Assembly: GCA_002422175.1 (NCBI GenBank)
Contig: DITR01000185.1
Location: forward strand, 1-13,551
Source of the DNA: Alcaligenaceae bacterium UBA6179
Lineage (GTDB): Bacteria; Pseudomonadota; Gammaproteobacteria; Burkholderiales; Burkholderiaceae_B
Direction of reading: 5' to 3'
DNA length: 13,551 nt
This document shows, one piece after another, positions 5,700-12,892 of the stretch; position 1 is the first letter of the stretch, and every line of letters starts with the position of its first letter. The position numbers and the translations under genes were made by a program. Under the pieces are notes generated by a model. That model made no database searches and was not told the DNA's origin. It saw nothing but the letters and a program-made list of their open reading frames with translations.

Positions 5700-6682
5700 C
5701 ACTGGCTTCCATTTTTTCTCGTATAACGGGTACGGGTAGTGCGCTACCTGAACGTGTGGTCAGCAATGACGACTTAGCCGCAGATTTAGCCACACGAGGT
5801 GTTGAAACCTCCCATCAATGGATACTCGAACGAACCGGTATTCACCAACGTCATATTGCAGAGCCAGGCGTCAATACCAGCGATTTGGCTACTCTCGCCG
5901 CTAAACGTGCCATTGAAAAAGCAGGCATACAAGCCAGTGATATTGATTTAATCATTGTTGCAACATCAACACCCGATCACATATTTCCGAGCACAGCCTG
6001 TTTAGTTCAGGCTAATTTGGGTAATCATGGTGCAGCGGCATTTGATGTTCAAGCTGTTTGTAGCGGATTTGTTTACGCTATGGTCACGGCAGACTGTTTC
6101 ATTAAAGCCCAGCGAGCACGTTGCGCCCTTGTTATTGGTGCTGAAGTTTTTTCTCGTATTCTTGACTGGAACGATCGGGGTACCTGTGTGCTTTTTGGCG
6201 ATGGTGCAGGTGCAGTCATTTTGCAAGATTCAAACGAGCCTGGTATTTTGGCAGCAGGTTTACATGCCGATGGTCGTCAACAAAATATATTGTGTACAGC
6301 CGGTCAAGTTTCGCACGGTCAGGTTACTGGCGACCCTTTTTTACGTATGGACGGTCAAGCCGTATTTAAGCAGGCCATCAACGTGCTTGAAAAGTCTGCA
6401 CATGATGTTCTCAAGCAAGCCGGTTTGTCTGTGAATGATGTTGATTGGTTAATTCCTCATCAAGCAAATCTTCGAATTCTTAGTCTGCTCGCTAAAAAGC
6501 TGGGCATCAGTTTAGATAAGGTCGTTGTAACGCTTGATCGTCATGCCAATACCTCTGCTGCGAGCGTGCCCCTTGCACTTGATGTCGCCATGCGTGATGG
6601 CCGAGTCAATTCAGGTCAAATTGTTTTATTGCAAGGTGTTGGGGGTGGGTTTACGTGGGGCTCTGTATTGGTAAAAATGTAA
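5696..6682 (+). CDS. fabH: 3-oxoacyl-ACP synthase III (KAS III)
   Basis: FabH condenses acetyl-CoA with malonyl-ACP to start fatty acid chains. The 328-residue protein has the Cys-His-Asn triad: Cys122 in QAVCSGFVYA, His255 in PHQANLRI and Asn285 in HANTSAASVPLAL. It also has the FGDGAGAV loop (about 168-175), WILERTGIHQR near the N-terminus and the C-terminal GVGGGFTWGS. The start overlaps the plsX stop in an ATGA quartet with AAGAGG (5686-5691) 4 nt upstream, a clear case of translational coupling. All catalytic residues are intact and the length is normal. Confidence 0.97.
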   Translation: MTLASIFSRITGTGSALPERVVSNDDLAADLATRGVETSHQWILERTGIHQRHIAEPGVNTSDLATLAAKRAIEKAGIQASDIDLIIVATSTPDHIFPSTACLVQANLGNHGAAAFDVQAVCSGFVYAMVTADCFIKAQRARCALVIGAEVFSRILDWNDRGTCVLFGDGAGAVILQDSNEPGILAAGLHADGRQQNILCTAGQVSHGQVTGDPFLRMDGQAVFKQAINVLEKSAHDVLKQAGLSVNDVDWLIPHQANLRILSLLAKKLGISLDKVVVTLDRHANTSAASVPLALDVAMRDGRVNSGQIVLLQGVGGGFTWGSVLVKM

Positions 6683-6747
6683 TATTTTCATTTAGACTAT
6701 TTATAAAATAAACGCCTGATGCGTTCTTATTGAAAAAGGCTCAATGT

Positions 6748-7680
6748 ATGAAGTTCGCTTTCGTATTTCCTGGTCAAGGCTCTCAGTCGGTTGGCATGCT
6801 TGATGCTTGGCAAGGTCACACTGAGGTCGAGCAATTGCTTGTACGTGCCAACGACGCGCTCGGCAGCGACTTGGCCGGCTTGATTGCACACGGTCCCATT
6901 GAGTCATTAAATTTAACAACCAACACCCAACCTGCAATGTTGGTTGCCGGTTTGGCAGCCCATAAGGCATGGGTCTCTGCTGGTGGTCCAGTTCCTGCGT
7001 TGATGGCCGGGCATAGTTTAGGCGAGTATGCGGCGCTGACAGCATCGGGTTCGCTTAAGCTTGAAGACGCTGTGCGTTTAGTTCGTATTCGAGCCGACGC
7101 CATGCAAGCTGCAGTTCCTGTTGGTACGGGGGCCATGGCTGCAATTTTGGGTTTAGATGATGCTGCTGTAAAAGTAGCATGCGATATGGCAGCGCAGGGC
7201 CAGGTTGTAGAGGCAGTCAATTTTAATGCCCCTAACCAGGTTGTCATAGCAGGGCACGAGGCCGCGGTTGAGCGCGCTATGGTTGCAGCTAAAGCTGCAG
7301 GCGCAAAACGCGCAATACGTTTGCCCGTTTCAGCCCCTTTTCACTCAAGTTTAATTAAGCCCGCTGCAGATGTATTGGCTCAGGCTCTCGCTCAAGTGAA
7401 CATTGAAGCGCCCACTGTGCCTGTGATTCATAATGTTGATGTGCTGACCCATCAGACGTCTGACGAGATTCAAGCGGCTTTAGTTAGTCAGGCTTGGCAT
7501 GCTGTGCAGTGGGTGCGAACTGTGCAAGCTATGCGCAATGCAGGTATTACGCATATTATTGAATGTGGTCCCGGAAAAGTACTTGCAGGTTTGGTTAAGC
7601 GTATAGACCCTGACTTGATAGGCTTGTCTGTTGCTGACCCTGAATCGTTACAACATGCGCTTGATTCGCTATCGGCCTAA
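6748..7680 (+). CDS. fabD: Malonyl CoA-ACP transacylase
   Basis: FabD transfers malonyl from malonyl-CoA to the phosphopantetheine of AcpP, supplying the extender unit. I set the start at ATG 6748, giving 310 residues beginning MKFAFVFPGQGSQ, the usual family N-terminus. The frame extends to a TTG at 6730, but AAAAAGG (6733-6739) lies inside that extension and 8 nt before the ATG, so it serves 6748. Catalytic Ser90 is in GHSLGEYAA, Arg115 in the LVRIRADAMQ helix and His199 in SAPFHS; QVVIAG and ECGPGKVLAGL are also present. The 65-bp gap after fabH holds a small AACGC/GCGTT stem (6711-6725) and no clear promoter. Confidence 0.96.
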   Translation: MKFAFVFPGQGSQSVGMLDAWQGHTEVEQLLVRANDALGSDLAGLIAHGPIESLNLTTNTQPAMLVAGLAAHKAWVSAGGPVPALMAGHSLGEYAALTASGSLKLEDAVRLVRIRADAMQAAVPVGTGAMAAILGLDDAAVKVACDMAAQGQVVEAVNFNAPNQVVIAGHEAAVERAMVAAKAAGAKRAIRLPVSAPFHSSLIKPAADVLAQALAQVNIEAPTVPVIHNVDVLTHQTSDEIQAALVSQAWHAVQWVRTVQAMRNAGITHIIECGPGKVLAGLVKRIDPDLIGLSVADPESLQHALDSLSA

Positions 7681-7700
7681 TTTTTAATGAAAAAATATAA

Positions 7701-7726
7701 TTGCTTTCAATACAAAGTTAAAGCAA
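7701..7726 (+). other. 7-bp inverted repeat in the fabG leader
   Basis: TTGCTTT (7701-7707) and AAAGCAA (7720-7726) flank a 12-nt spacer in the 78-bp fabD-fabG gap. A TATAAT (7696-7701) lies just before it but has no matching -35. Repeats of this length are expected by chance several times in the window, so this is only a weak candidate for leader structure. Confidence 0.2.
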
Positions 7727-7758
7727 AGCTAAGGTAATTCACTAGGGACGTTTATGTT

Positions 7759-8496
7759 ATGGAATTAAAGGGTAAAACAGCATTGGTAACTGGCGCCTCA
7801 CGCGGTATTGGGCAAGCCATTGCTCTACTTTTAGCAGAAAAAGGCGCTACCGTTGTGGGTACTGCAACCTCTGAGTCTGGCGCAGCAGCGATCAGCGCTA
7901 GCTTGGCCAGCTTGGGTGGCCGGGGCGTTGTTTTAAATGTTAACAACGCACAAGATTGCACTGATTTAATTGAAGCCATGGGTAAAGAGGCCGGTGCAGG
8001 TCCCCACATTTTGGTTAATAATGCCGGCATTACGCGCGATAATCTCACTATGCGCATGAAAGACGATGATTGGTCTGCAGTGATTGAAACGAATTTAACA
8101 AGTGTTTTTAGGCTTTCTCGCGCAGTATTGCGTGGCATGATGAAGGCCCGTTGGGGTCGCATTATCAATATTACTTCTGTGGTTGGCTCAAGCGGTAACG
8201 CGGGCCAAGCTAATTATGCGGCAGCAAAAGCAGGTGTGACAGGTATGTCCCGTGCACTGGCCCGAGAGCTCGGTAGTAGAAATATCACGGTCAATTGTGT
8301 TGCACCGGGTTTTATTGCTACTGACATGACTGATACGCTTGATGAATCTCAAAAAACAGCGCTATTGACACAAATTCCTTTGGGTCGCTTAGGCGCACCC
8401 CAAGAAATCGCTCAAGCGGTTGCCTTTTTGGCATCTTCTTCAGCAGACTATATTACGGGTACCACTTTGCATGTTAATGGCGGCATGTACATGTAG
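7759..8496 (+). CDS. fabG: 3-oxoacyl-ACP reductase FabG
   Basis: FabG is the NADPH-dependent short-chain dehydrogenase that reduces 3-oxoacyl-ACP in each elongation cycle. The 245-residue protein has the Rossmann TGASRGIG motif (11-18), LVNNAG (85-90), the catalytic tetrad Asn112, Ser140, Tyr153 and Lys157 (ANYAAAKAG), VAPGFIATDM and the terminal LHVNGGMYM. Start 7759 is the only in-frame option giving the normal N-terminus. AGGGA (7744-7748) is 10 nt upstream, while an out-of-frame ATG at 7754 sits at better spacing and opens a four-codon frame (stop within 7766-7768). The gene is a complete, ordinary member of the fab operon, 65 bp before acpP. Confidence 0.97.
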   Translation: MELKGKTALVTGASRGIGQAIALLLAEKGATVVGTATSESGAAAISASLASLGGRGVVLNVNNAQDCTDLIEAMGKEAGAGPHILVNNAGITRDNLTMRMKDDDWSAVIETNLTSVFRLSRAVLRGMMKARWGRIINITSVVGSSGNAGQANYAAAKAGVTGMSRALARELGSRNITVNCVAPGFIATDMTDTLDESQKTALLTQIPLGRLGAPQEIAQAVAFLASSSADYITGTTLHVNGGMYM

Positions 8497-8521
8497 TAAG
8501 GTTTTATTTTTGCCGCTTAGC

Positions 8522-8527
8522 TATAAT
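8522..8527 (+). promoter_or_regulatory. Possible acpP -10 element
   Basis: A consensus TATAAT lies 34 bp before the acpP ATG. No convincing -35 is seen at 16-18 bp, and no TG extension, so the promoter call is tentative. acpP needs far more product than its neighbours and has its own promoter in E. coli, which makes an extra start here plausible. Confidence 0.35.
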
Positions 8528-8561
8528 CAAATAGAATTTTTTTCCCCACCTGGAGATATGA

Positions 8562-8801
8562 ATGGAAAGCATCGAACAGCGAGTTAAGAAGATTGTCGCT
8601 GAACAACTTGGCGTTAACGAGGCCGAGATCAAAAACGAGTCATCTTTTCTTGACGATCTCGGTGCCGACTCGCTCGACATGGTCGAGCTCGTTATGGCTC
8701 TTGAAGATGAATTTGAAACTGAAATCCCCGACGAAGAAGCTGAAAAAATCACAACTGTTAAACAGGCTGTTGATTACATCGAATCAAACTCGAAAAAGTA
8801 A
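8562..8801 (+). CDS. acpP: Acyl carrier protein
   Basis: AcpP is the small acidic carrier that holds growing acyl chains on a 4'-phosphopantetheine arm. The 79-residue product carries the attachment Ser37 in GADSLDMVELVMALEDEF, the hallmark of the family. It starts MESIEQRVKKIVAEQLGV and has the usual four-helix acidic composition. The Shine-Dalgarno GGAG (8552-8555) is 6 nt from the ATG at 8562; an out-of-frame ATG at 8558 is too close to it. It lies between fabG (65 bp) and fabF (138 bp), the standard order. The long gap to fabF probably carries regulation. Confidence 0.98.
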   Translation: MESIEQRVKKIVAEQLGVNEAEIKNESSFLDDLGADSLDMVELVMALEDEFETEIPDEEAEKITTVKQAVDYIESNSKK

Positions 8802-8811
8802 TTTGATTTGT

Positions 8812-8825
8812 ACACGTTAACGTGT
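8812..8825. repeat. 14-bp perfect palindrome after acpP
   Basis: ACACGTTAACGTGT begins 11 bp after the acpP stop. In RNA it can form a 5-bp stem around UUAA, extended by U-G and G-C pairs (8810-8827). It has no following U-run, so it is not a clear terminator. About one 14-mer palindrome is expected by chance in a window this long, so its placement, not its existence, is the point of interest. Confidence 0.4.
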
Positions 8826-8827
8826 GC

Positions 8828-8942
8828 ATCGAGGCGGTTGGGCTTAAGTTAAACCCACACTAGAGAAAATTTAAAGCTCTGGTGCTGGGCGCACCATTGG
8901 CCTTAACCGCCTTGGTTTTTTGAACCAAAGGAGCTCGTCTTG
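8828..8942 (+). promoter_or_regulatory. Structured fabF leader with alternative stems around the ribosome binding site
   Basis: Arm 8828-8839 pairs with 8905-8916 over 12 contiguous positions, two of them G-U, with an 8-bp perfect core (AGGCGGTT/AACCGCCT). A GGTGC/GCACC hairpin (8881-8895) is nested inside. The 3' arm is followed by a U-run (8916-8921). The competing local hairpin TTGGTT (8912-8917)/AACCAA (8923-8928), extendable to 8910-8931 with a bulged A8929, covers the front of the fabF Shine-Dalgarno AAAGGAG (8927-8933). The two stems share 8910-8916 and exclude each other. The layout fits an attenuator or translational switch, but no ligand or conservation is shown. Confidence 0.4.
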
Positions 8943-10169
8943 AAACGACGCGTGGTAATTACAGGGTTGGGCATTGTCTCGCCCGTTGGAAATGACATTC
9001 ACACTGCTTGGCAAAATATTGTCGGTGGACAAAGTGGTATTGGGCGAATCACGCGTTTTGATCCAACTGATTTCAATTGCCATATTGCAGGCGAAGTTAA
9101 AGATTTTGACATTACGCAATACCTGTCTGCCAAAGAAGCCCGTCAAATGGATACTTTCATTCATTATGGCATTGCAGCAGGCATTCAAGCCTGGAAAGAC
9201 TCTGGCATCGAATTAACAGATGAATCATCAACACGTGCGGGCGTTATCGTAGGGTCTGGTATTGGCGGTTTACATCGCATTGAAGAAACTCAAACTGAAT
9301 ATCTTGCTAAAGGTCCACGTCGTATTTCGCCTTTCTTTGTGCCGGGATCATTGATCAATTTAGTTTCAGGTCATTTATCAATCATGTTGAATCTTAAAGG
9401 CCCATCTTATGCTGTCGTATCAGCATGTACGACAGGTTTGCATTCGATTGGTGATGCAGCACGTTTAATTGAATATGGCGATGCTGATGTTATGGTGGCA
9501 GGTGGCACCGAGGCCACGATCTCACCGCTTGGCATTGGTGGCTTTGCCGCGATGCGTGCCTTATCAACTCGCAATGATGACCCGACAACTGCTTCACGCC
9601 CTTGGGATATCGACAGAGATGGTTTTGTAATGGGCGAGGGTGCAGGTGTATTGGTGCTAGAAGAATACGAACATGCAAAAAAACGTGGTGCACGCATTTA
9701 TGGTGAGTTTGTTGGTTACGGTTTAAGTTCAGATGCACATCACATTACTGCGCCTGATTGCGATGGTCCAAGGCGTGGCATTGTCATGGCGTTGAATCAT
9801 GCGGGTATTAATGTTGAACAAGTGCAGTATGTTAATGCGCACGGTACATCAACGCCAATTGGTGATAAAAACGAAACAGATGCCATCAAGCTTGCTTTTG
9901 GCGATCACGCTAAAAAACTTGTTATCAATTCTACGAAATCGATGACTGGCCATTTATTGGGGGCTGCAGGCGGTATTGAGGCAGTGTTTACAACCTTGGC
10001 TGTCTACAACCAAATTTCACCCCCTACCATTAATATCTTTAATCAAGACCCTGAATGTGATCTTGACTATTGTGCAAATCAAGCGCGTGACCTTAAAATT
10101 GATGTTGCACTTTCTAATTCGTTTGGTTTTGGTGGTACGAATGGATCAATGGCTATTAAAAGAGTTTAA
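8940..10169 (+). CDS. fabF: 3-oxoacyl-ACP synthase II (KAS II)
   Basis: FabF condenses malonyl-ACP with acyl-ACP in chain elongation, including the temperature-sensitive C16:1 to C18:1 step in E. coli. The 409-residue protein has the Cys-His-His triad: Cys163 in VSACTTGLHSIGDA, His301 in NAHGTSTPIGD and His338 in KSMTGHLLGAAGG, with Lys333 and the C-terminal NSFGFGGTNG. The start is TTG at 8940. It gives MKRRVVITGLGIVSPVG, the usual N-terminus; AAAGGAG (8927-8933) is 6 nt upstream, and no in-frame ATG exists nearby. A weak start codon behind a partly hidden ribosome binding site suggests output is set below that of acpP. The stop is 2 nt before the next gene. Confidence 0.96.
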   Translation: MKRRVVITGLGIVSPVGNDIHTAWQNIVGGQSGIGRITRFDPTDFNCHIAGEVKDFDITQYLSAKEARQMDTFIHYGIAAGIQAWKDSGIELTDESSTRAGVIVGSGIGGLHRIEETQTEYLAKGPRRISPFFVPGSLINLVSGHLSIMLNLKGPSYAVVSACTTGLHSIGDAARLIEYGDADVMVAGGTEATISPLGIGGFAAMRALSTRNDDPTTASRPWDIDRDGFVMGEGAGVLVLEEYEHAKKRGARIYGEFVGYGLSSDAHHITAPDCDGPRRGIVMALNHAGINVEQVQYVNAHGTSTPIGDKNETDAIKLAFGDHAKKLVINSTKSMTGHLLGAAGGIEAVFTTLAVYNQISPPTINIFNQDPECDLDYCANQARDLKIDVALSNSFGFGGTNGSMAIKRV

Positions 10170-10171
10170 AT

Positions 10172-10681
10172 GTGCCCGAATTAAAGGCGGTTTTACCCGA
10201 ATTTATGGCGCTAAAAAAGATTGAGGTTAGTTTATCTAAGCCTAAAAGCATTCAATTGATATCTTTACTAGTCACTTTAATGGCTGTGTCAAGTGTGGTT
10301 CTAAACACCTATTGGCAAGCGCTTTCGGGTTGGTTTTCGTTTCTAGCCCTGGCCTATTTGGGTTGGTTGTTTTTTATAACTGATAGGCAAGCTAAAAAAA
10401 CAAAGCTCTCAGTGGGTGTTTTAAAGCATCTATGGTTTGAGCCACAGCACATTTTTGTTAAGGCACAAACGGGCCAAACGTGCCAGTTAATAATCAAATC
10501 TGTTTGGTGGCATGCTTGGGGGGTCACTTTGATCGGTACGTTGCAAGACCCTTACTCACAAAATGTATTAACTTACACGCTGACCGTTTGGCGTAGTCAA
10601 AACACAGCTCAAAATTACCGTTGGGCCAGCATTTGTTTATCAAATCAAGCGACTTTTCCACATGTTGTTAAGGCCGCTTAG
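10172..10681 (+). CDS. YgfX-like small inner-membrane protein
   Basis: This 169-residue protein of unknown function lies between fabF and rpoE. It has two adjacent hydrophobic segments (about residues 27-45 and 51-69) forming a membrane hairpin, a short basic loop (DRQAKKTK), then a soluble beta-rich domain with VWWHAWGVTLIG and a final TVWRSQNTAQNYRWASICL. This topology and the Trp/Arg pattern near the end resemble the YgfX (CptA) family, but the match is by eye and moderate. The start is GTG 10172, with an AAAAGAG stretch (10158-10164) 7 nt upstream; ATG 10205 is an alternative lacking a good ribosome binding site. Its stop TAG (10679-10681) directly abuts the rpoE ATG. A toxin role should not be assumed. 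Confidence 0.7.
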   Translation: MPELKAVLPEFMALKKIEVSLSKPKSIQLISLLVTLMAVSSVVLNTYWQALSGWFSFLALAYLGWLFFITDRQAKKTKLSVGVLKHLWFEPQHIFVKAQTGQTCQLIIKSVWWHAWGVTLIGTLQDPYSQNVLTYTLTVWRSQNTAQNYRWASICLSNQATFPHVVKAA

Positions 10682-11290
10682 ATGTCTGGGTTGAGCGAAC
10701 GCGATATCGATGCAGCATTGGTTGAACGCGTACAAAAGGGCGACAAAAAAGCCTTTGATCTATTGGTACTTAAGTATCAACGAAAAATCATTCGGTTGTT
10801 GTCACGAATGATTCGTGATCAAAATGAAATTGAAGATGTCGCCCAAGAAGCTTTTATTAAAGCTTATAAAGCTTTGCCCCAGTTTCGGGGTGATAGCGCT
10901 TTTTATACTTGGCTCTATCGCATTGCAATCAACACCGCACGCAACTGGATGTCTCAAAATAGTCGTCGACCTAGCGCCCCAAATTCAAATGTTACAGATA
11001 ATGATGAAACTTTTAGCGAAATAGACAACCTAACCGATAGTCATAGTCCAGAAGCAGAGATGGTTACTAGGGAAATTGCAGCGAGTGTCAATGAAACCAT
11101 TGAGTCATTGCCTGAAGAGTTGCGCCGAGCCATCGTTTTGCGAGAAATTGATGGAATGAGTTATGAAGATATCGCACTGGCTATGAATTGCCCAATTGGC
11201 ACAGTGAGATCACGTATTTTTAGGGCAAGGGAAGCCATCGCTTCAAAGCTAAGACCCATTATGGGAAATGAAGGCAACCAGAGATGGTAA
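10682..11290 (+). CDS. rpoE: RNA polymerase sigma factor RpoE (extracytoplasmic stress)
   Basis: RpoE (AlgU type) is the ECF sigma factor that directs transcription of envelope-stress genes when freed from RseA. The 202-residue protein has region 2 at about 22-93 (KYQRKIIRLLSRMIRD, EDVAQEAFIKAYKALPQFRG, FYTWLYRIAINTARN), an acidic linker (about 100-125) and region 4 at about 138-190 (LPEELRRAIVLREIDGMSYEDIA, GTVRSRIFRARE; key residues only). It is nearly identical in pattern to Burkholderiales RpoE. The ATG follows the previous stop with no gap, and AAGG (10670-10673) is 8 nt upstream. I looked for a GGAACTT-like sigma-E promoter in 10160-10682 and saw none, so it may be transcribed from the fab unit or from a non-consensus promoter. 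Confidence 0.97.
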   Translation: MSGLSERDIDAALVERVQKGDKKAFDLLVLKYQRKIIRLLSRMIRDQNEIEDVAQEAFIKAYKALPQFRGDSAFYTWLYRIAINTARNWMSQNSRRPSAPNSNVTDNDETFSEIDNLTDSHSPEAEMVTREIAASVNETIESLPEELRRAIVLREIDGMSYEDIALAMNCPIGTVRSRIFRAREAIASKLRPIMGNEGNQRW

Positions 11291-11302
11291 GGAACGCGCC
11301 AA

Positions 11303-11851
11303 ATGAGCAATCAACATAACGGTCAAAAAGACGATCAAATCGTTTATCTAGAGCTTTATAGCCTAGAGCGCTTATCGGCCAACGTAGATGCTGAAGATCT
11401 TGAGTTTTTTGATCAAGAGCGTATTGATTTATTGCTTTCACAAAAACAAAATTGGGAAATTTACCATTTGATTGGCGATGTGATGCGTAACCCTGACTTG
11501 GCGCTGAACTTATCATCTAACTTAGCACATCAGATTGCTCTCAGAGTTGATCAAGAGCCTGCTTTGGTTATGCCATCCCCCCAAAAGTTAAACCTCAATC
11601 CAGCCGCATCACGTTGGCAACGTTTTTGGCCTACGCTTGCCATGGCAGCTGCAGTGGCTTCAGTGGTTTGGGTCGCGCGCCCGGTTATTGAGCAAATGCA
11701 AGGTACTCAGACCGCACCTCAATTTGCTCGAGCCAATAATTTTTCTTTAGCCGCTTCTGCACGACTAAATACTTATGTTCGGGCTCACCGTGATTTGTCT
11801 GGCCCTGCAGTCGTGCAAGCACGTCCATCAATTGACGAGGTCGTCAAGTGA
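11303..11851 (+). CDS. rseA: Anti-sigma-E factor RseA (MucA-like)
   Basis: RseA is a single-pass inner-membrane protein whose cytoplasmic domain holds RpoE inactive; stress triggers its proteolysis. The 182-residue protein has an N-terminal anti-sigma domain (about 14-85) with LERLSANVDAEDLEFF and WEIYHLIGDVMR, the signature of the RseA N-terminal family. A transmembrane helix follows (about 108-126, TLAMAAAVASVVWVA), then a short periplasmic tail (127-182), site of regulated cleavage and RseB contact. No zinc-binding anti-sigma motif is present, as expected. AAGGA (11289-11293) lies 9 nt before the ATG, which is 12 bp after rpoE. The stop overlaps the rseB start (GTGA, 11848-11851). Identity rests on domain pattern and context together. 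Confidence 0.9.
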   Translation: MSNQHNGQKDDQIVYLELYSLERLSANVDAEDLEFFDQERIDLLLSQKQNWEIYHLIGDVMRNPDLALNLSSNLAHQIALRVDQEPALVMPSPQKLNLNPAASRWQRFWPTLAMAAAVASVVWVARPVIEQMQGTQTAPQFARANNFSLAASARLNTYVRAHRDLSGPAVVQARPSIDEVVK

Positions 11852-12867
11852 CTCTTTGCTTTTTGAGGCGCTTAGCGTTATGTTTACTGTGTGTATCTGG
11901 GTTTCAGGCCAGTGCAACTTTTGCAGCGGCTTTAATTGAACAAAACCCCACACAAACCCATGATGTTTTGAGTCGTGTACAGCTCGCAGCACAGACATTA
12001 ACTTATCAAGGTTTGTTTGCGTATCAAGAAAATGGCGCCATGCACTCGATGCGCATTATTCATCGTTTCGATGGGAAAAATCAGCAAGAGCGCCTCATTG
12101 AGCTTGATGACGCACCGCGTGAATATTTGCGTTTTAACAATGTCGTTCAGTGTTTGATACCCGATAAAAAAACAATCTTAATTGAGCCCGTCGCGGGCCG
12201 ACGCTTTCCTGATCTGTCAGTGGGTGATATGCATGCAGTCTTAAAAAACTACTCGCTTTGGCTAGATCCTAAGCCTCATCGGGTAGCCGGTCGCTCTTGC
12301 CAGCGTTATGACATCAAACCGCGAGACAATTATCGTCGTGCCTATACTATGTGTGTTGACGCTGAAAGCGATCTTTTACTTAAATCTCAAGTTATCAATA
12401 CACAGGGTCAGGTTATTGAGCAGATTGCATTTAGTGAAATTAAAATAGGTGATCTCATTAGCGACCAAGCCTTTAAACCAAGCGGGTCAACTGAGGGCTG
12501 GCAAGTTATTGAAAGCATTCAAAAACCAATTGATTTAAAAGCTTTAGGCTGGAAAGTAGTGCCTGCTGCAGGTTTTGAACAGCAAATGCAAATGAGTCGT
12601 ATGTTGGTACCTAATGAATGGGTGCATCAGGTTGTGCTGTCTGACGGTCTTGCTGTTGTGTCCATTTTTATTGAACCTTATCGGCCACTTCAGGCTGAGG
12701 TAACATCAATGAAGTCAGGGCAAATCGGTTCTGTCAATATGCAGACTAAACAGGTTGAAGATTACTTAATAACCGTTTTGGGTGAAGTGCCCCCAGAAAC
12801 GATCTCACAAGTCATCCAGTCGATAGAGTTTCAAGCACCCAAAGTTCAACTTGAATCGAAGCGCTAA
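11848..12867 (+). CDS. rseB: Periplasmic sigma-E regulator RseB (MucB-like)
   Basis: RseB binds the periplasmic tail of RseA and shields it from proteolysis; in E. coli it also senses displaced lipopolysaccharide. The 339-residue product starts at GTG 11848, overlapping the rseA stop by 4 bp, with GAGG (11837-11840) 7 nt upstream, so translation is coupled. A Sec signal (FLRRLALCLLCVSGFQASATFA, about 5-26, key residues only) precedes the MucB/RseB N-terminal lobe (YQGLFAYQENG, MRIIHRFDG, REYLRFNNVVQCLIP). The C-terminal domain follows (LGWKVVPAAGF, SDGLAVVSIFIEP, VLGEVPPETISQVIQSIEF). Three mature-region Cys (in VVQC, GRSC and TMC) might form a disulfide. It is somewhat longer than E. coli RseB (about 318 residues). 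Confidence 0.94.
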   Translation: MTLCFLRRLALCLLCVSGFQASATFAAALIEQNPTQTHDVLSRVQLAAQTLTYQGLFAYQENGAMHSMRIIHRFDGKNQQERLIELDDAPREYLRFNNVVQCLIPDKKTILIEPVAGRRFPDLSVGDMHAVLKNYSLWLDPKPHRVAGRSCQRYDIKPRDNYRRAYTMCVDAESDLLLKSQVINTQGQVIEQIAFSEIKIGDLISDQAFKPSGSTEGWQVIESIQKPIDLKALGWKVVPAAGFEQQMQMSRMLVPNEWVHQVVLSDGLAVVSIFIEPYRPLQAEVTSMKSGQIGSVNMQTKQVEDYLITVLGEVPPETISQVIQSIEFQAPKVQLESKR

Positions 12868-12892
12868 TTTATTATTTTTACCGGAGCAGTTC

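Noticed and set aside
6730..6747. TTG start extending FabD by six residues
   Set aside because: The Shine-Dalgarno AAAAAGG lies within the extension and fits the ATG at 6748, which gives the family's normal N-terminus.
6816..7247. Long antisense open frame (143 codons) opposite fabD
   Set aside because: It lies wholly within fabD, whose catalytic motifs are intact, has no ribosome binding site, and its Ala/Thr/Ser-rich translation looks like a shadow of the coding strand. The same holds for antisense frames opposite plsX, fabG and fabF.
7696..7701. TATAAT upstream of fabG as a promoter
   Set aside because: There is no -35-like hexamer at 15-19 bp and the region is AT-rich, where such hexamers arise by chance.
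8019..8032. 14-bp palindrome TAATGCCGGCATTA in fabG
   Set aside because: It encodes the conserved NNAGIT motif of short-chain dehydrogenases, so protein constraint and chance explain it.
10172..10681. Toxin (CptA) of a toxin-antitoxin pair
   Set aside because: Resemblance to YgfX does not imply a toxin role, and no antitoxin-like SdhE gene is adjacent.
10160..10682. Sigma-E type autoregulatory promoter for rpoE
   Set aside because: No GGAACTT-like -35 with a TCTGA/TCTAA-like -10 at the right spacing was found by eye. A GGAACG at 11291 lacks a correctly spaced partner.
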